From contig NZ_JAGIBH010000016.1 of assembly GCF_017744445.1 (NCBI RefSeq), positions 49,344-113,343 on the forward strand: a DNA stretch of 64,000 nt, read 5' to 3'. Below the pieces are notes generated by a model. That model did no database searches, had not been told where the DNA came from, and saw only the letters and a program-made list of their open reading frames with translations. Positions 8,770-17,179 of this stretch are shown here, in pieces (positions within the stretch are counted from its first letter, which is position 1; each line of letters opens with the position of its first letter). The position numbers and the translations under genes were made by a program. This DNA comes from Caulobacter sp. GTDB taxonomy: Bacteria > Pseudomonadota > Alphaproteobacteria > Caulobacterales > Caulobacteraceae.

Positions 8770-8799
8770 GGTATAGTAGAGCCGTGGGTAGCCGGGCAA
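8770..8799 (-). promoter_or_regulatory. Candidate promoter for ppiD-trpE
   Basis: On the minus strand, TTGCCC (8794-8799) and TATACC (8770-8775) are separated by 18 nt, with the start codon about 60 nt downstream. It is a reasonable sigma-70-like match and is not otherwise supported. Confidence 0.35.
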
Positions 8800-8848
8800 G
8801 CGGCCTGGGCTTGACTTCCCAAGCGAGGGTGACGCCAAGAAGGCGTCC

Positions 8849-9610
8849 ATGACCCTTTCGAGCACGACTCCCCGGCCGCTGATCGCCGGAAACTGGAAGA
8901 TGAACGGCCTTTCGGCGGCTCTCGACGAGGCCCGCGCCGTCGCGGCGGGCCTGGACGGCCGGCCGGCCGGCGCCCGCGTCGCCATCTTCCCGCCCGCCAC
9001 CCTGCTGCACCGCCTGTCGCAGGCCGTGGAGGGCTCGTTCGTCCTGACCGGCGGTCAGGACTGCCACGGCAAGGCCAGCGGCGCCCATACCGGCGACACC
9101 TCGGCCGAGATGATCGCCGACGCTGGCGGGACCTTGGTCATCGTCGGCCACTCCGAGCGCCGCACCGACCATGGCGAGACTTGCCAGCTGGTGGCCGGAA
9201 AAGCCGAGGCGGCCATCGCCGCGGGCCTGGAGCCGATCGTCTGCGTCGGCGAGAGCCTGGCGCAGCGCGAGGCGGGCGAGGCGGTCAGCTTTGTGATCAA
9301 CCAGCTGCACAACTCATTGCCGCTCAGCCTGAAAGGCCAGGCGTTCAACGTCGCTTACGAGCCGCTGTGGGCCATCGGCACCGGCCATGTGGCCTCGGTC
9401 GACAACATCATCGAGATGCACGCGGCCATCCGCGCCGAGCTGATCAGCCTGTTCGGCGAGCAGGGCGAGACGATCCAGATCCTGTACGGCGGCTCAGTGA
9501 AGCCCGAAAACGCCCGCGAGATCCTGGCCGCGCCCAACGTCGGCGGGGCCCTGGTCGGCGGCGCATCGCTGAAGGCCAAGGACTTCCTGGCGATCGTCGA
9601 GGCGGCGTAG
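8849..9610 (+). CDS. tpiA: Triosephosphate isomerase
   Basis: 253 residues. It interconverts dihydroxyacetone phosphate and glyceraldehyde 3-phosphate. Catalytic residues are all present: Lys17 in AGNWKMNG, His101 in VGHSERR, and Glu171 in AYEPLWAIGTG. The phosphate-gripping segments YGGSVKPEN and GGALVGGASL are at the C-terminus. The start at 8849 fits family alignments. It is divergent from ppiD-trpE, and aspS follows 90 nt downstream on the same strand. Confidence 0.98.
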   Translation: MTLSSTTPRPLIAGNWKMNGLSAALDEARAVAAGLDGRPAGARVAIFPPATLLHRLSQAVEGSFVLTGGQDCHGKASGAHTGDTSAEMIADAGGTLVIVGHSERRTDHGETCQLVAGKAEAAIAAGLEPIVCVGESLAQREAGEAVSFVINQLHNSLPLSLKGQAFNVAYEPLWAIGTGHVASVDNIIEMHAAIRAELISLFGEQGETIQILYGGSVKPENAREILAAPNVGGALVGGASLKAKDFLAIVEAA

Positions 9611-9699
9611 GGGCCACAAACGGCCCCAGAATCCTTGACATCGAGGCGCCCACGTGCGCCTTACCGCGCCTTGCAAATCACCGCGTATTCAAGACTTTC

Positions 9700-11538
9700 A
9701 TGACCTCCATGCACGCCTATCGCACCCACAACTGCGGCGCTCTGCGCGCTTCCGACACCGGTTCCTCGGTGCGCCTGTCGGGCTGGATCCATCGCAAGCG
9801 CGACCACGGCGGTCTGGTCTTCATCGACCTGCGCGACCACCACGGCCTCACGCAGCTGGTCCTGCACCCGGAAACCCCGGGCTTCGCGATCGTCGAGCGC
9901 CTGCGCGCCGAAAGCGTCATCAAGATCGACGGCGAAGTCGTTGCTCGTGACGCCAGCGTGGTGAACCCGAACCTGCCGACCGGCGAGATCGAGATCCGCG
10001 TCTCGGCCGTCGAGGTGCTGTCGGAAGCCGCCGAGCTGCCGCTGCCGGTCTTCGGCGAGCCGGACTATCCGGAAGAGATCCGCCTCAAGCACCGCTATCT
10101 CGACCTGCGCCGCGAGACCCTGCACAAGAACATCGTCCTGCGCTCGCGCGTCATCCAGTCGATCCGCAACCGCATGTTCGCGCAGGGCTTCAACGAGTTC
10201 CAGACGCCGATCCTGACCGCGTCGTCGCCGGAAGGCGCTCGCGACTTCCTGGTGCCGTCGCGTCTGCATCCCGAGAAGTTCTACGCCCTGCCGCAGGCGC
10301 CCCAGCAGTTCAAGCAGCTGCTGATGGTCTCGGGTTTCGACCGCTATTTCCAGATCGCCCCGTGCTTCCGCGACGAAGACCTGCGCGCCGACCGTTCGCT
10401 GGAATTCTACCAGCTTGACGTCGAGATGAGCTTCGTCACCCAGGAAGACGTATTCGCGGCCATCGAGCCCGTGATGCACGGCGTCTTCGAGGAATTCTCG
10501 AACGGAAAGCCGGTCTCGCCGATCTCGGGCACGCACACCTTCACCAACGACCTGGGTGAATCGTTCGACCACAAGGGTTTCGAGCGCCTGACCTACATGC
10601 AGTCGATGGCCTGGTACGGCAGCGACAAGCCGGACCTGCGCAACCCGATCAAGATGCAGAACGTCTCGGAGCACTTCCGTGACGGCGGCTTTGGCCTGTT
10701 CGCCAAGATCCTGGGTGCTGACGCCAAGAACCAGATCTGGGCGATCCCGGCCCCGACTGGCGGCTCGCGCGCCTTCTGCGACCGCATGAACAGCTGGGCC
10801 CAAGGCGAAGGCCAGCCGGGCCTGGGCTACGTGTTCTGGTCGGAAGACCAGGGCGGCTGGGGCGGCCCGATCGCCAAGAACCTGGGTGAACCGACGCAAG
10901 CCCTGATGGAATCGCTGGGCCTGGGCGCTGGCGACGCCGCCTTCTTCGTGGCCGGTGATCCGGCCGTGTTCGCCAAGTTCGCCGGCCTGGCCCGCACCCG
11001 CGTCGGCACCGAGCTGAAGCTGGTCGACGAGAACCAGTTCAAGTTCTGCTGGATCGTCGACTTCCCGATGTTCGAGTGGAACGAGGACGAGAAGAAGGTC
11101 GACTTCAGCCACAACCCGTTCTCGATGCCGCAAGGCGGTCTGGAGGCCCTGGAAACCCAGGACCCGCTGACCATCCGCGCCTATCAGTACGACATCGTCT
11201 GCAACGGCTACGAGCTGTGCTCGGGCGCGATCCGGAACCACAAGCCCGAGATCATGCTCAAGGCCTTCGCCACCGCCGGCTACGGCCCGGAAGTGGTCGA
11301 GGAGCAGTTCGGCGGCATGCTGAACGCCTTCCGTTACGGCGCGCCGCCGCACGGTGGTCTGGCGCCCGGCATCGACCGCATCGTCATGCTGCTGGCCGAC
11401 CAGGTCGCCATCCGTGAAGTCATCGCCTTCCCGCTGAACCAGCAGGGCCAGGACCTCCTGATGAACGCCCCGGCCAACGTGCTCGACAAGCAGCTCAAGG
11501 AACTGCACATCCGCACCGCGCCCCCCATCAAGGTTTAA
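9700..11538 (+). CDS. aspS: Aspartyl-tRNA synthetase (non-discriminating type signature)
   Basis: 612 residues from the ATG at 9700; an ATG three codons later (MHAYRTHNCG) is an equally good start and fits many alphaproteobacterial proteins. It is a class II synthetase with an N-terminal anticodon-binding OB domain (RLSGWIHRKRDHGGLVFIDLRD), motif 2 (FRDEDLRADRSLEF), a bacterial GAD insertion, and motif 3 (GGLAPGIDRIVML). The His in RDHGG is at the position that in Pseudomonas AspRS marks enzymes also charging tRNA-Asn; discriminating enzymes carry Leu. It would then feed the GatCAB amidotransferase. A perfect hairpin terminator follows the stop. Confidence 0.97.
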   Translation: MTSMHAYRTHNCGALRASDTGSSVRLSGWIHRKRDHGGLVFIDLRDHHGLTQLVLHPETPGFAIVERLRAESVIKIDGEVVARDASVVNPNLPTGEIEIRVSAVEVLSEAAELPLPVFGEPDYPEEIRLKHRYLDLRRETLHKNIVLRSRVIQSIRNRMFAQGFNEFQTPILTASSPEGARDFLVPSRLHPEKFYALPQAPQQFKQLLMVSGFDRYFQIAPCFRDEDLRADRSLEFYQLDVEMSFVTQEDVFAAIEPVMHGVFEEFSNGKPVSPISGTHTFTNDLGESFDHKGFERLTYMQSMAWYGSDKPDLRNPIKMQNVSEHFRDGGFGLFAKILGADAKNQIWAIPAPTGGSRAFCDRMNSWAQGEGQPGLGYVFWSEDQGGWGGPIAKNLGEPTQALMESLGLGAGDAAFFVAGDPAVFAKFAGLARTRVGTELKLVDENQFKFCWIVDFPMFEWNEDEKKVDFSHNPFSMPQGGLEALETQDPLTIRAYQYDIVCNGYELCSGAIRNHKPEIMLKAFATAGYGPEVVEEQFGGMLNAFRYGAPPHGGLAPGIDRIVMLLADQVAIREVIAFPLNQQGQDLLMNAPANVLDKQLKELHIRTAPPIKV

Positions 11539-11565
11539 GGCGCGGGCGAGAGCCCAGATACAAAG

Positions 11566-11598
11566 AAGCCCTCCGGTCTGAGATCGGAGGGCTTTTTC
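11566..11598 (+). terminator. Intrinsic terminator after aspS
   Basis: AAGCCCTCCG pairs perfectly with CGGAGGGCTT across a 9-nt loop, and the stem runs into a T tract. It begins 28 nt after the aspS stop. It could also stop the convergent pentapeptide gene ending at 11603. Confidence 0.9.
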
Positions 11599-11602
11599 TT
11601 CA

Positions 11603-12469
11603 TCAGTACTTCGGAGGCTTGGCCGGTTTCGGCGGCGCTGGTGGGGCGGGCGGCTTGGGCATCTCGCGCAGCAGCATGAAGCGCGCGCTCCGCACGCCGT
11701 TGCAGGCGCGGATGGTGAAGCCCGAGGGCAGGCGGATTCCATCGGCGCAGGCTTCGTCCAGCTGGTCCTGGTCCAGGCCCTTGGCTCCCGAGAAATCCGC
11801 GCCGGTCAGCACCGCGGCGCTGAGATCGGCATTGCGGAAGTCGGCGCCGTTGAACACCGCGCCGCGCAGGTTGGCGGCGGTCAGGTCGGCGTTGCGGAAG
11901 CTGGCGCCGTCGAACTTGCCGCCCGTCAGGTTGGCATGGGTCAGGTCGGCGTTCGAGAAGTCGGCGTCGCGGGCGTTGACGCCCTGCAGGCTGGAGCCGG
12001 TCAGCTCGGCGTTCGACAGGCGAGCGCGCTGCAGATTGGCGCCGACCAGCTGCGAGCCGTGCAGCTCGGACGAGGACAGGTCGACGCGGACCATGTTGGC
12101 CGATTGCAGGTTCACGCCGCTGCTCTCGACGCCCGACATCTTGGCGTCGGTGAAGTTGGCAGAGACGAAGTTGGCGCCGCGCATCTCGGCGCCGCGCAGG
12201 TCGGCGCGGGTCAGGTCGGCGGCGGCGAAGTTGCTGCCATAGAACATGGCGCCGCGCAGGTCGGCGCCGATCAGGACGGCCTTGGCGAAATTGGCGCCGG
12301 CGAACTTGGCGTTCATCAGCTTGCGGCCGGCGAGGTCACAGTTGGCGCACATACCGCCGAAGGAGGTCAGCTTGGCGACGTCCTTGTCTTCGATCGAGGC
12401 GTGAGCCTGGCCGGTCAGGGCCAGCAGGCTCAGCGTCAAGGCGGCGATTGAAACGCCCAAGCGGGACAT
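11603..12469 (-). CDS. Exported pentapeptide-repeat protein
   Basis: 288 residues from the ATG at 12469, with GGAGAAG upstream. A signal peptide (about residues 1-24, cleavage after AHA) precedes a CANCDL segment and then roughly 30 tandem pentapeptides of the A(D/N)Lxx type (GADLRGAMFYGSNF, ADLTRADLRGAEM...). These build a right-handed beta-helix. The tail has a Cys pair and ends in a Pro/Lys-rich stretch (PKPPAPPAPPKPAKPP). It lies downstream of a second, smaller pentapeptide protein on the same strand, probably an old duplication. Exported members of this family have no general function, and none is claimed here. Confidence 0.85.
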   Translation of the reverse strand: MSRLGVSIAALTLSLLALTGQAHASIEDKDVAKLTSFGGMCANCDLAGRKLMNAKFAGANFAKAVLIGADLRGAMFYGSNFAAADLTRADLRGAEMRGANFVSANFTDAKMSGVESSGVNLQSANMVRVDLSSSELHGSQLVGANLQRARLSNAELTGSSLQGVNARDADFSNADLTHANLTGGKFDGASFRNADLTAANLRGAVFNGADFRNADLSAAVLTGADFSGAKGLDQDQLDEACADGIRLPSGFTIRACNGVRSARFMLLREMPKPPAPPAPPKPAKPPKY

Positions 12470-12512
12470 CGACTTCTCCGTGCCAGTCCAACGATACGCG
12501 ACTGTGTGAGTT

Positions 12513-12526
12513 ACGGTTTGAACCGT
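12513..12526. promoter_or_regulatory. Perfect 14-bp palindrome upstream of the larger pentapeptide gene
   Basis: ACGGTTTGAACCGT is self-complementary and lies 44-57 nt upstream of the start at 12469. The size and place suit an operator for a dimeric regulator, but no regulator is identified. Confidence 0.4.
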
Positions 12527-12568
12527 CGGAGGGGCAGATGCCACTTAAATTGCGGTAATGACGGGGAT

Positions 12569-13060
12569 TTAACGGCAGCGCGGAATGGAAAGCCCACGCG
12601 GCAGCAACGTGGAGTCGTCGCCGCAGGCGCCGTTCAACTGACCTTGGTTGAGACCCACGGCGCGGTTCATCTCGGCGCCTGAGAAGTTCACGCCCGACAG
12701 TCGCGCGCCCGAAAAGTTCGCGCCTTGCAGATAGGCCCCGACGAAGCTGGCATTGGTCAGGTCCGCGCGAGCGAAGCTGGCGCCGGTCAGCACCGCGCCA
12801 TAGGCGTTGACGTCGCGCAGGTCGCCGCCGGCGAAGCTGGTGCGGTTCATGATCGCGGTCGAGAAGTCGGCCTGGCGCAGGCGGGCGCCCGCCAGATTCT
12901 TGCTCTTCAGCTCCAGGTTCGACAGGTCGGCCTGGAACAGGTTGCAGCGCGGGCAGTTGGCGCCATTGCGCACGGCCGAGAGCTGGCCGGCGTTCTGGGC
13001 GCTGGCGGTCGTCGCGGCAGCGAGCGCGACGAGAGCGGCGATCAGGGCAAACGGTTTCAT
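12569..13060 (-). CDS. Exported pentapeptide-repeat protein (short)
   Basis: 163 residues from the ATG at 13060. A signal peptide (MKPFALIAALVALAAATTASA) is followed by CPRCNLFQADLSNLELK and about 15 pentapeptide repeats (GARLRQADFSTAIM, GASFARADLTNASF...). The C-terminus has a Cys pair in NGACGDDSTLLP...SIPRC, which parallels LDEACADGIRLPSGF in the larger neighbour. Both proteins therefore share the same architecture: signal peptide, CxxC, beta-helix and a Cys-containing cap. An upstream in-frame ATG (13099) would place the signal peptide internally and was rejected. Function unknown; the periplasm or cell surface is the likely location. Confidence 0.83.
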   Translation of the reverse strand: MKPFALIAALVALAAATTASAQNAGQLSAVRNGANCPRCNLFQADLSNLELKSKNLAGARLRQADFSTAIMNRTSFAGGDLRDVNAYGAVLTGASFARADLTNASFVGAYLQGANFSGARLSGVNFSGAEMNRAVGLNQGQLNGACGDDSTLLPRGLSIPRCR

Positions 13061-13131
13061 TCTGGCGCACGTCCTACGCGGAAAAGGCTTCCGCACCATG
13101 CCGCAGCAAGCTTAACGCCAAGCCAACGCTG

Positions 13132-15858
13132 TTACGAGGAGGCGACCGGACCCGGACGGTCCGACTGCGCCCCGCAGGTGTCGCAGACGGTCATGCCGCC
13201 ACGGCGGATCAGCGAGAGGTCGCCGCAGGCCGGGCACATCTCGCCCTCGGCGCCGGGACGATCCGCGCCCTCGACGCGTTTACGGCCGAACGAGGCGAAG
13301 ACCAGGTTGTCGGGCGTGGCGCCGCGCGAGAAGCCCTTGGAGATGAACTTGCTGGCCAGGACGGGGTCCAGGCCGACATCGTCGATCTCGTCGTCCTCCA
13401 GCGGCTTGCCCCAGCCCAGGCCGTCGGCGTTGAACTGGCCGGTGTCGCCATTGGCCAGATCGTCGCGACCCAGGTACGAGACGCCCAGCTCGCGGAAGAT
13501 GTAGTCTAGGATCGAGGTCGCCGACTTGATCGAGTCGTTACCCGACACCGGGCCGGCCGGCTCGAACTTGGTATAGACGAAGGCCTCGACGAACTCTTCC
13601 AGCGGCACGCCGTGCTGCAGGCCTAGCGACACGGCGATGGCGAAGTTGTTCATCAGGCTGCGGAACGCCGCGCCTTCCTTGTGCATGTCGATGAACAGCT
13701 CGCCCAGCTCGCCGTCCTCGTACTCGCCAGTATGCAGATAGACCTTGTGACCACCGACAGCCGCCTTCTGGATGTAGCCCTTGCGACGATCAGGCAGGCG
13801 GCGGCGGGCGCGGTCGCGCTCGACGATCTTTTCGACGACGCGTTCGGTGACGACGGGCTCGCGGACCGGCGCGGCCGCGCGAGCGGGTTCGGGCGCGGCC
13901 TCATCGGGCAGGTCCAGCTTGAAGTCGGCCGGCGCGGCGGCGCGTTGCAGGCGCAGGGCGCGAACGCCCGCGCGGGCGGCGGCGGCCTGGGCGCGCACGG
14001 CGTCCGCCGGGCGGCTATCGAAGGCCACCGGCACGATGACGGGCGAGGGCAGGCAGGCAAAGCTCTCGACGGCGGCCAGCATGGACAGGCGGTCGGCGAA
14101 GGCCGGAGCCTCGATCGAGCGGAAGGCCTCGCGCAGTTCCGGGTTCAGCGCCTCGCAATCGCCCAGCGTACCCGCGCCCAGGGCGTGGCGTTCGGCGGCG
14201 GCGATCTCGCTCGGCATGAAGTCAGCAAAGGCGAGTGTGTCGAAGTCGCGGCGTGCCACGTCCTCGGCCGAGGCGCCCAGCACGTCGCGCAGGAAGCCAG
14301 CGCCGACCACGGCCGGGGCGAAGGCGGCGCGAATGCCGTGATGCTCGCGCAGGGCGTTCTCGGCCTTCTCGATCTCGTGGGCGGTGAAGCCACGGGCTTG
14401 CAGCATCTCGTGGTCGATGGCCGGGCTGTCCAGCAGCGAGCCGTGACCCAAGGCGTGACGGCGCGCGGCGTCCAGGTCGACGCCTTCGGTCGAGAGCGCT
14501 TCGAAGGCGGCGGGGCTGAAGGCGGGCAGCAGCCAGCCGTCGGCGGTCTGGGTGACCGACACGGGCGACACGGCGCCGGCCGGGCCGACCGGGGCGCCGC
14601 CAAGGCGCAGGGAGGCCTCGACGTCCTCGAACGGACCGACCAGGGCGGCCGAGCGCAGGCCGTGCTTACGGGCCAGGGCGTGGGCGGTGGCGAGCGACGC
14701 GGCGGCCTCGGTGGCGAGGGCCGAACGCAGGGCGGCGGCGCGCACGCGGCGTTCGGCGACGCCCTTGAGGATGCTCTGCTTGTCCTGGGCGAAGGTCTCG
14801 TCCGCGCCGAGGACGGCGGCGGCCTCGGCGCTGGCTGACAGGGCAGCGCCGACCGCCAGGGCCCACAGCGCGGCGGCGCCGTCGCGGCCCTCGACGCTGG
14901 TCTGGGCCCAGCCTTGCGTGAGCAGGCAGTCGCCGACGCCGGCCAAACCCAGGCGGGCAGGGCGGTCGCCGCGCGCCAGCTCCAGGGCCGTGCCCCACAG
15001 GTGGCAGACATAGGTGAAGCGCTCGACGTCGAAGCCCTCGTCGTCGAGGAAGGCGCTGGCGTCGATGGCGGCGCTGACGCCCGCGCCGCGCGAGACCAGC
15101 TCGGCGTCGTTCGGCGACAGGGCCAGGGTCAGGGCGCTGGTCTCCCAGCCGACCTGGGCAGCCAGGGCCGAGGCCTCGTCGCCGGCGGCGACGGCCTGAC
15201 GCGAGGCCGAGGCCACCATCGACAGTTCGCGCTCGGGACCTTGCTCGCCCAGCGAGGGACGTTGGGTGTCAGCGGTGGCGATGGCGTCCAGGATGGTGCG
15301 GTCGTCGGCGCCCAGCTCGCGGGCTTTGCGAGCGGCGCGGGCGAGGGCGGGGTTCTTGCGGACGTCCGAGCAGGCGCGGGCGTCGCCCGAGCAGCGGCGC
15401 ACGGCGTCGGCGACCTGGGCCAGGGCGGCGTCCAGGCGCGCGGCGGCCTGGGCGGCCAGCAGGTGGCCCCGACGCTGGGCCAGGGTGGCCTTCACCGCGC
15501 TCTGGAACTCGAACTCACCGATGTCGGGCAGCAGCTCGAGGCCAGCCTGGCCGCCTGCGGGCGTGGCGACGCCCGACAGCATGGTGGCCAGCAGGGCCTC
15601 ACGGAAGGCGGCGGCGTCGGCCTTGTCGCCGAACAGGCCGCGCGACAGGCCTGCTTGAGCGATACGATCGGCATAACGGGCAGGGCCGCCACCCAGCGGG
15701 GCCTTGGGCTCGATCTCGCCGGCCCAGTCCAGCCAGGCCTCGACACGGACGTCGCTCCAGGTGGGCGGCGCGGAGACCACGACGATCTCATCGGCGCGCT
15801 CGAGGTCGCGCCATTCCATGGCGGGGACAAGTCCGGCGGCTTTGGCGGGCGTGCGCAT
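13132..15858 (-). CDS. Barrel-less relative of cobalamin-dependent (class II) ribonucleotide reductase, TSCPD domain protein
   Basis: 908 residues from the ATG at 15858. From about residue 480 it follows the C-terminal part of alphaproteobacterial NrdJ: a GHGSLLDSPAI...ARGFTAHEIEKAE segment, the repeated FADFMPSEIAAAERHALGAGTL block, and a TSCPD region (about 694-805: KVYLHTGEYEDGELGELFIDMHKEG, FEPAGPVSGNDSIKSATSILDY). It ends in a zinc ribbon with Cys875, Cys878, Cys892 and Cys895. The N-terminal half is Ala-rich and helical. I cannot find the reductase barrel, the active-site cysteines, or the CNLASLNL and ESGKT-like catalytic motifs. It should not reduce ribonucleotides. It could be a regulatory or structural paralogue. 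The function is unknown. Confidence 0.75.
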   Translation of the reverse strand: MRTPAKAAGLVPAMEWRDLERADEIVVVSAPPTWSDVRVEAWLDWAGEIEPKAPLGGGPARYADRIAQAGLSRGLFGDKADAAAFREALLATMLSGVATPAGGQAGLELLPDIGEFEFQSAVKATLAQRRGHLLAAQAAARLDAALAQVADAVRRCSGDARACSDVRKNPALARAARKARELGADDRTILDAIATADTQRPSLGEQGPERELSMVASASRQAVAAGDEASALAAQVGWETSALTLALSPNDAELVSRGAGVSAAIDASAFLDDEGFDVERFTYVCHLWGTALELARGDRPARLGLAGVGDCLLTQGWAQTSVEGRDGAAALWALAVGAALSASAEAAAVLGADETFAQDKQSILKGVAERRVRAAALRSALATEAAASLATAHALARKHGLRSAALVGPFEDVEASLRLGGAPVGPAGAVSPVSVTQTADGWLLPAFSPAAFEALSTEGVDLDAARRHALGHGSLLDSPAIDHEMLQARGFTAHEIEKAENALREHHGIRAAFAPAVVGAGFLRDVLGASAEDVARRDFDTLAFADFMPSEIAAAERHALGAGTLGDCEALNPELREAFRSIEAPAFADRLSMLAAVESFACLPSPVIVPVAFDSRPADAVRAQAAAARAGVRALRLQRAAAPADFKLDLPDEAAPEPARAAAPVREPVVTERVVEKIVERDRARRRLPDRRKGYIQKAAVGGHKVYLHTGEYEDGELGELFIDMHKEGAAFRSLMNNFAIAVSLGLQHGVPLEEFVEAFVYTKFEPAGPVSGNDSIKSATSILDYIFRELGVSYLGRDDLANGDTGQFNADGLGWGKPLEDDEIDDVGLDPVLASKFISKGFSRGATPDNLVFASFGRKRVEGADRPGAEGEMCPACGDLSLIRRGGMTVCDTCGAQSDRPGPVASS

Positions 15859-16045
15859 GGGCGAGTTCCGGTCCGGGCGGCGGTCGTGATATCTTACCAA
15901 ATCCCTAACGACTGATTCCGTGCCGTCGGGATGCGCGTAAGGTCGCACCCCAAGCTAGAACCTCGCTCGCCGAGCCTCAATAGATGTCGTGGGTCTGGGG
16001 GCTCTAATCCACAAGATGTTGAAGTCGGCCTTGACCTAGCGGCGC

Positions 16046-16074
16046 TGGACGCTGCCAGCGTGGGGCGCTATGTT
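16046..16074 (+). promoter_or_regulatory. Candidate promoter upstream of the NDUFA12 gene
   Basis: TGGACGC (16046-16052) and GCTATGTT (16067-16074), 14 nt apart, fit the Caulobacter housekeeping pattern TTGACGS-N10-14-GCTANAWC with one and two mismatches. The rest of the 278-nt gap to the divergent gene at 15858 shows nothing else recognisable. Confidence 0.4.
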
Positions 16075-16136
16075 CCGGCCGCTTCGCCGCGCGTCTCGCG
16101 GTGACCCAAAGCCTTGCAATTTCAGGTGCGAACGTA

Positions 16137-16532
16137 GTGCTGAAAGCGATCTTCACGTGGTGGAACGGCGCGACCCTGGGTCAGCGTTTCCATATCGGCC
16201 GCCGCGGCGTGTTTGTGGGCCAGGACGAGCAGGGCAACCGCTACTTCGAAGCGCGCGACAACAGCGACTCGTACGACCAGCGCAAGCGCCGCTGGGTGAT
16301 CTACAACGGCTATGCCGAAGCCTCGAAGGTCCCGCCGGACTGGAGCGGCTGGCTGCACTACACCTTCGACGAGCCGCCGACCCAGGTTCCGCTGAAGCGT
16401 CGCGAGTGGGAAAAGGATCACCTGCCGAACCTGACCGGCACCGTCTACGCTTGGCGCCCGAAAGGTTCGCTGACCCGTGGCGGCGAACGCGCGGTCGCCA
16501 CCAGCGACTACGAAGCCTGGAAGCCGGAATAA
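16137..16532 (+). CDS. Complex I NDUFA12-family protein
   Basis: 131 residues from a GTG at 16137, with AGGTG 8 nt upstream; a GTG at 16101 would add 12 residues without a ribosome-binding site. The NDUFA12 (B17.2) signature is strong: TWWNGATLGQRFHIGRRG, YFEARDNSDSYDQRKRRWVIYNGYAEASKVPPDWSGWLHYTFDEPP, and the conserved end SDYEAWKPE. This accessory subunit of NADH:ubiquinone oxidoreductase is shared by mitochondria and alphaproteobacteria and sits on the matrix/cytoplasmic arm. A DUF2155 gene follows 5 nt downstream, a widely conserved alphaproteobacterial pairing. Confidence 0.95.
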   Translation: MLKAIFTWWNGATLGQRFHIGRRGVFVGQDEQGNRYFEARDNSDSYDQRKRRWVIYNGYAEASKVPPDWSGWLHYTFDEPPTQVPLKRREWEKDHLPNLTGTVYAWRPKGSLTRGGERAVATSDYEAWKPE

Positions 16533-16537
16533 GCCGC

Positions 16538-17179
16538 ATGGCCCGTCGGGCTTCCCTGGCAGCCATCGCCGTCCTGTCCGGTCTGACCGTGACGGGCGCC
16601 GCCCTGGCGCGCCAGAACTCGACTTACCAGCCCCCGGCCGCGCCTCTGGCCCCTCAGGCGCCGCCCGCGCCGCGTCCGGCCCCCGCGCCGACGCCGGCCG
16701 GCGAGGCTCAGCCGACCCAGGTGACCCCAGCGGTCGCCAATCCCGTGCCGCCGGCTTCGCCCAAGCCCGGCGCCGTCGCGACGCCCAAAGTCACGACACC
16801 GGCCAAGCCGGTCGAACCCGCCAAGCGCCAGCGCTACTCGGTCGCCATCGTCCAGGCCTTGGACAAGGTCACGACCGAGACCATGCGGTTCGAGGTCCCG
16901 GTGGGCCAGCCGATCCGCTACAAGACTCTGATCTTCACCGTCCGCGCCTGCGAGACGGCCGCCGCCGACGAGATCGCGCCGGAAACCTCGGCCTATGTCG
17001 TCATCGACACTCAGCCCAAGGCCCAGGCCGGCCGCGCCGCGCCTCCGGGACGCCAAGTCTACAAGGGTTGGATGTACGCCAGCACGCCGGGCCTGCACCC
17101 GCTGGAGCATCCGGTCTATGATGCCTGGCTGATCGCCTGCAAGCAGTCGCTGCCGGTCGCCCCGCCCGCCAAGCCGTAG
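16538..17179 (+). CDS. DUF2155 exported protein
   Basis: 213 residues from the ATG at 16538. A signal peptide (about 1-25) leads into a long Pro/Ala-rich linker (residues 31-95), then the DUF2155 domain: VAIVQALDKVTTETMRFEVPVGQPIRYKTLIFTVRAC, the basic PPGRQVYKGWMYASTPGLHPLEHPVYDAWLIAC core, and two Cys that could form a disulphide. The family is common in alphaproteobacteria and has no assigned biochemical role. The gene is coupled to the NDUFA12 gene. Its last 64 nt overlap, in the opposite direction, the end of aat. Confidence 0.9.
   Translation: MARRASLAAIAVLSGLTVTGAALARQNSTYQPPAAPLAPQAPPAPRPAPAPTPAGEAQPTQVTPAVANPVPPASPKPGAVATPKVTTPAKPVEPAKRQRYSVAIVQALDKVTTETMRFEVPVGQPIRYKTLIFTVRACETAAADEIAPETSAYVVIDTQPKAQAGRAAPPGRQVYKGWMYASTPGLHPLEHPVYDAWLIACKQSLPVAPPAKP

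Noticed and set aside
8711..9310. Long N-terminal extension of the PpiD-type protein antisense to tpiA
   Set aside because: It would put the membrane anchor in the middle of the protein; the ATG at 8710 has a ribosome-binding site.
9181..9699. In-frame upstream extension of aspS through tpiA
   Set aside because: The reading lies in another frame of tpiA, has Arg-rich shadow composition and no match to AspRS.
13681..14838. Plus-strand open frame opposite the NrdJ-like gene
   Set aside because: Low-complexity Gly/Ala/Arg translation typical of a shadow frame.
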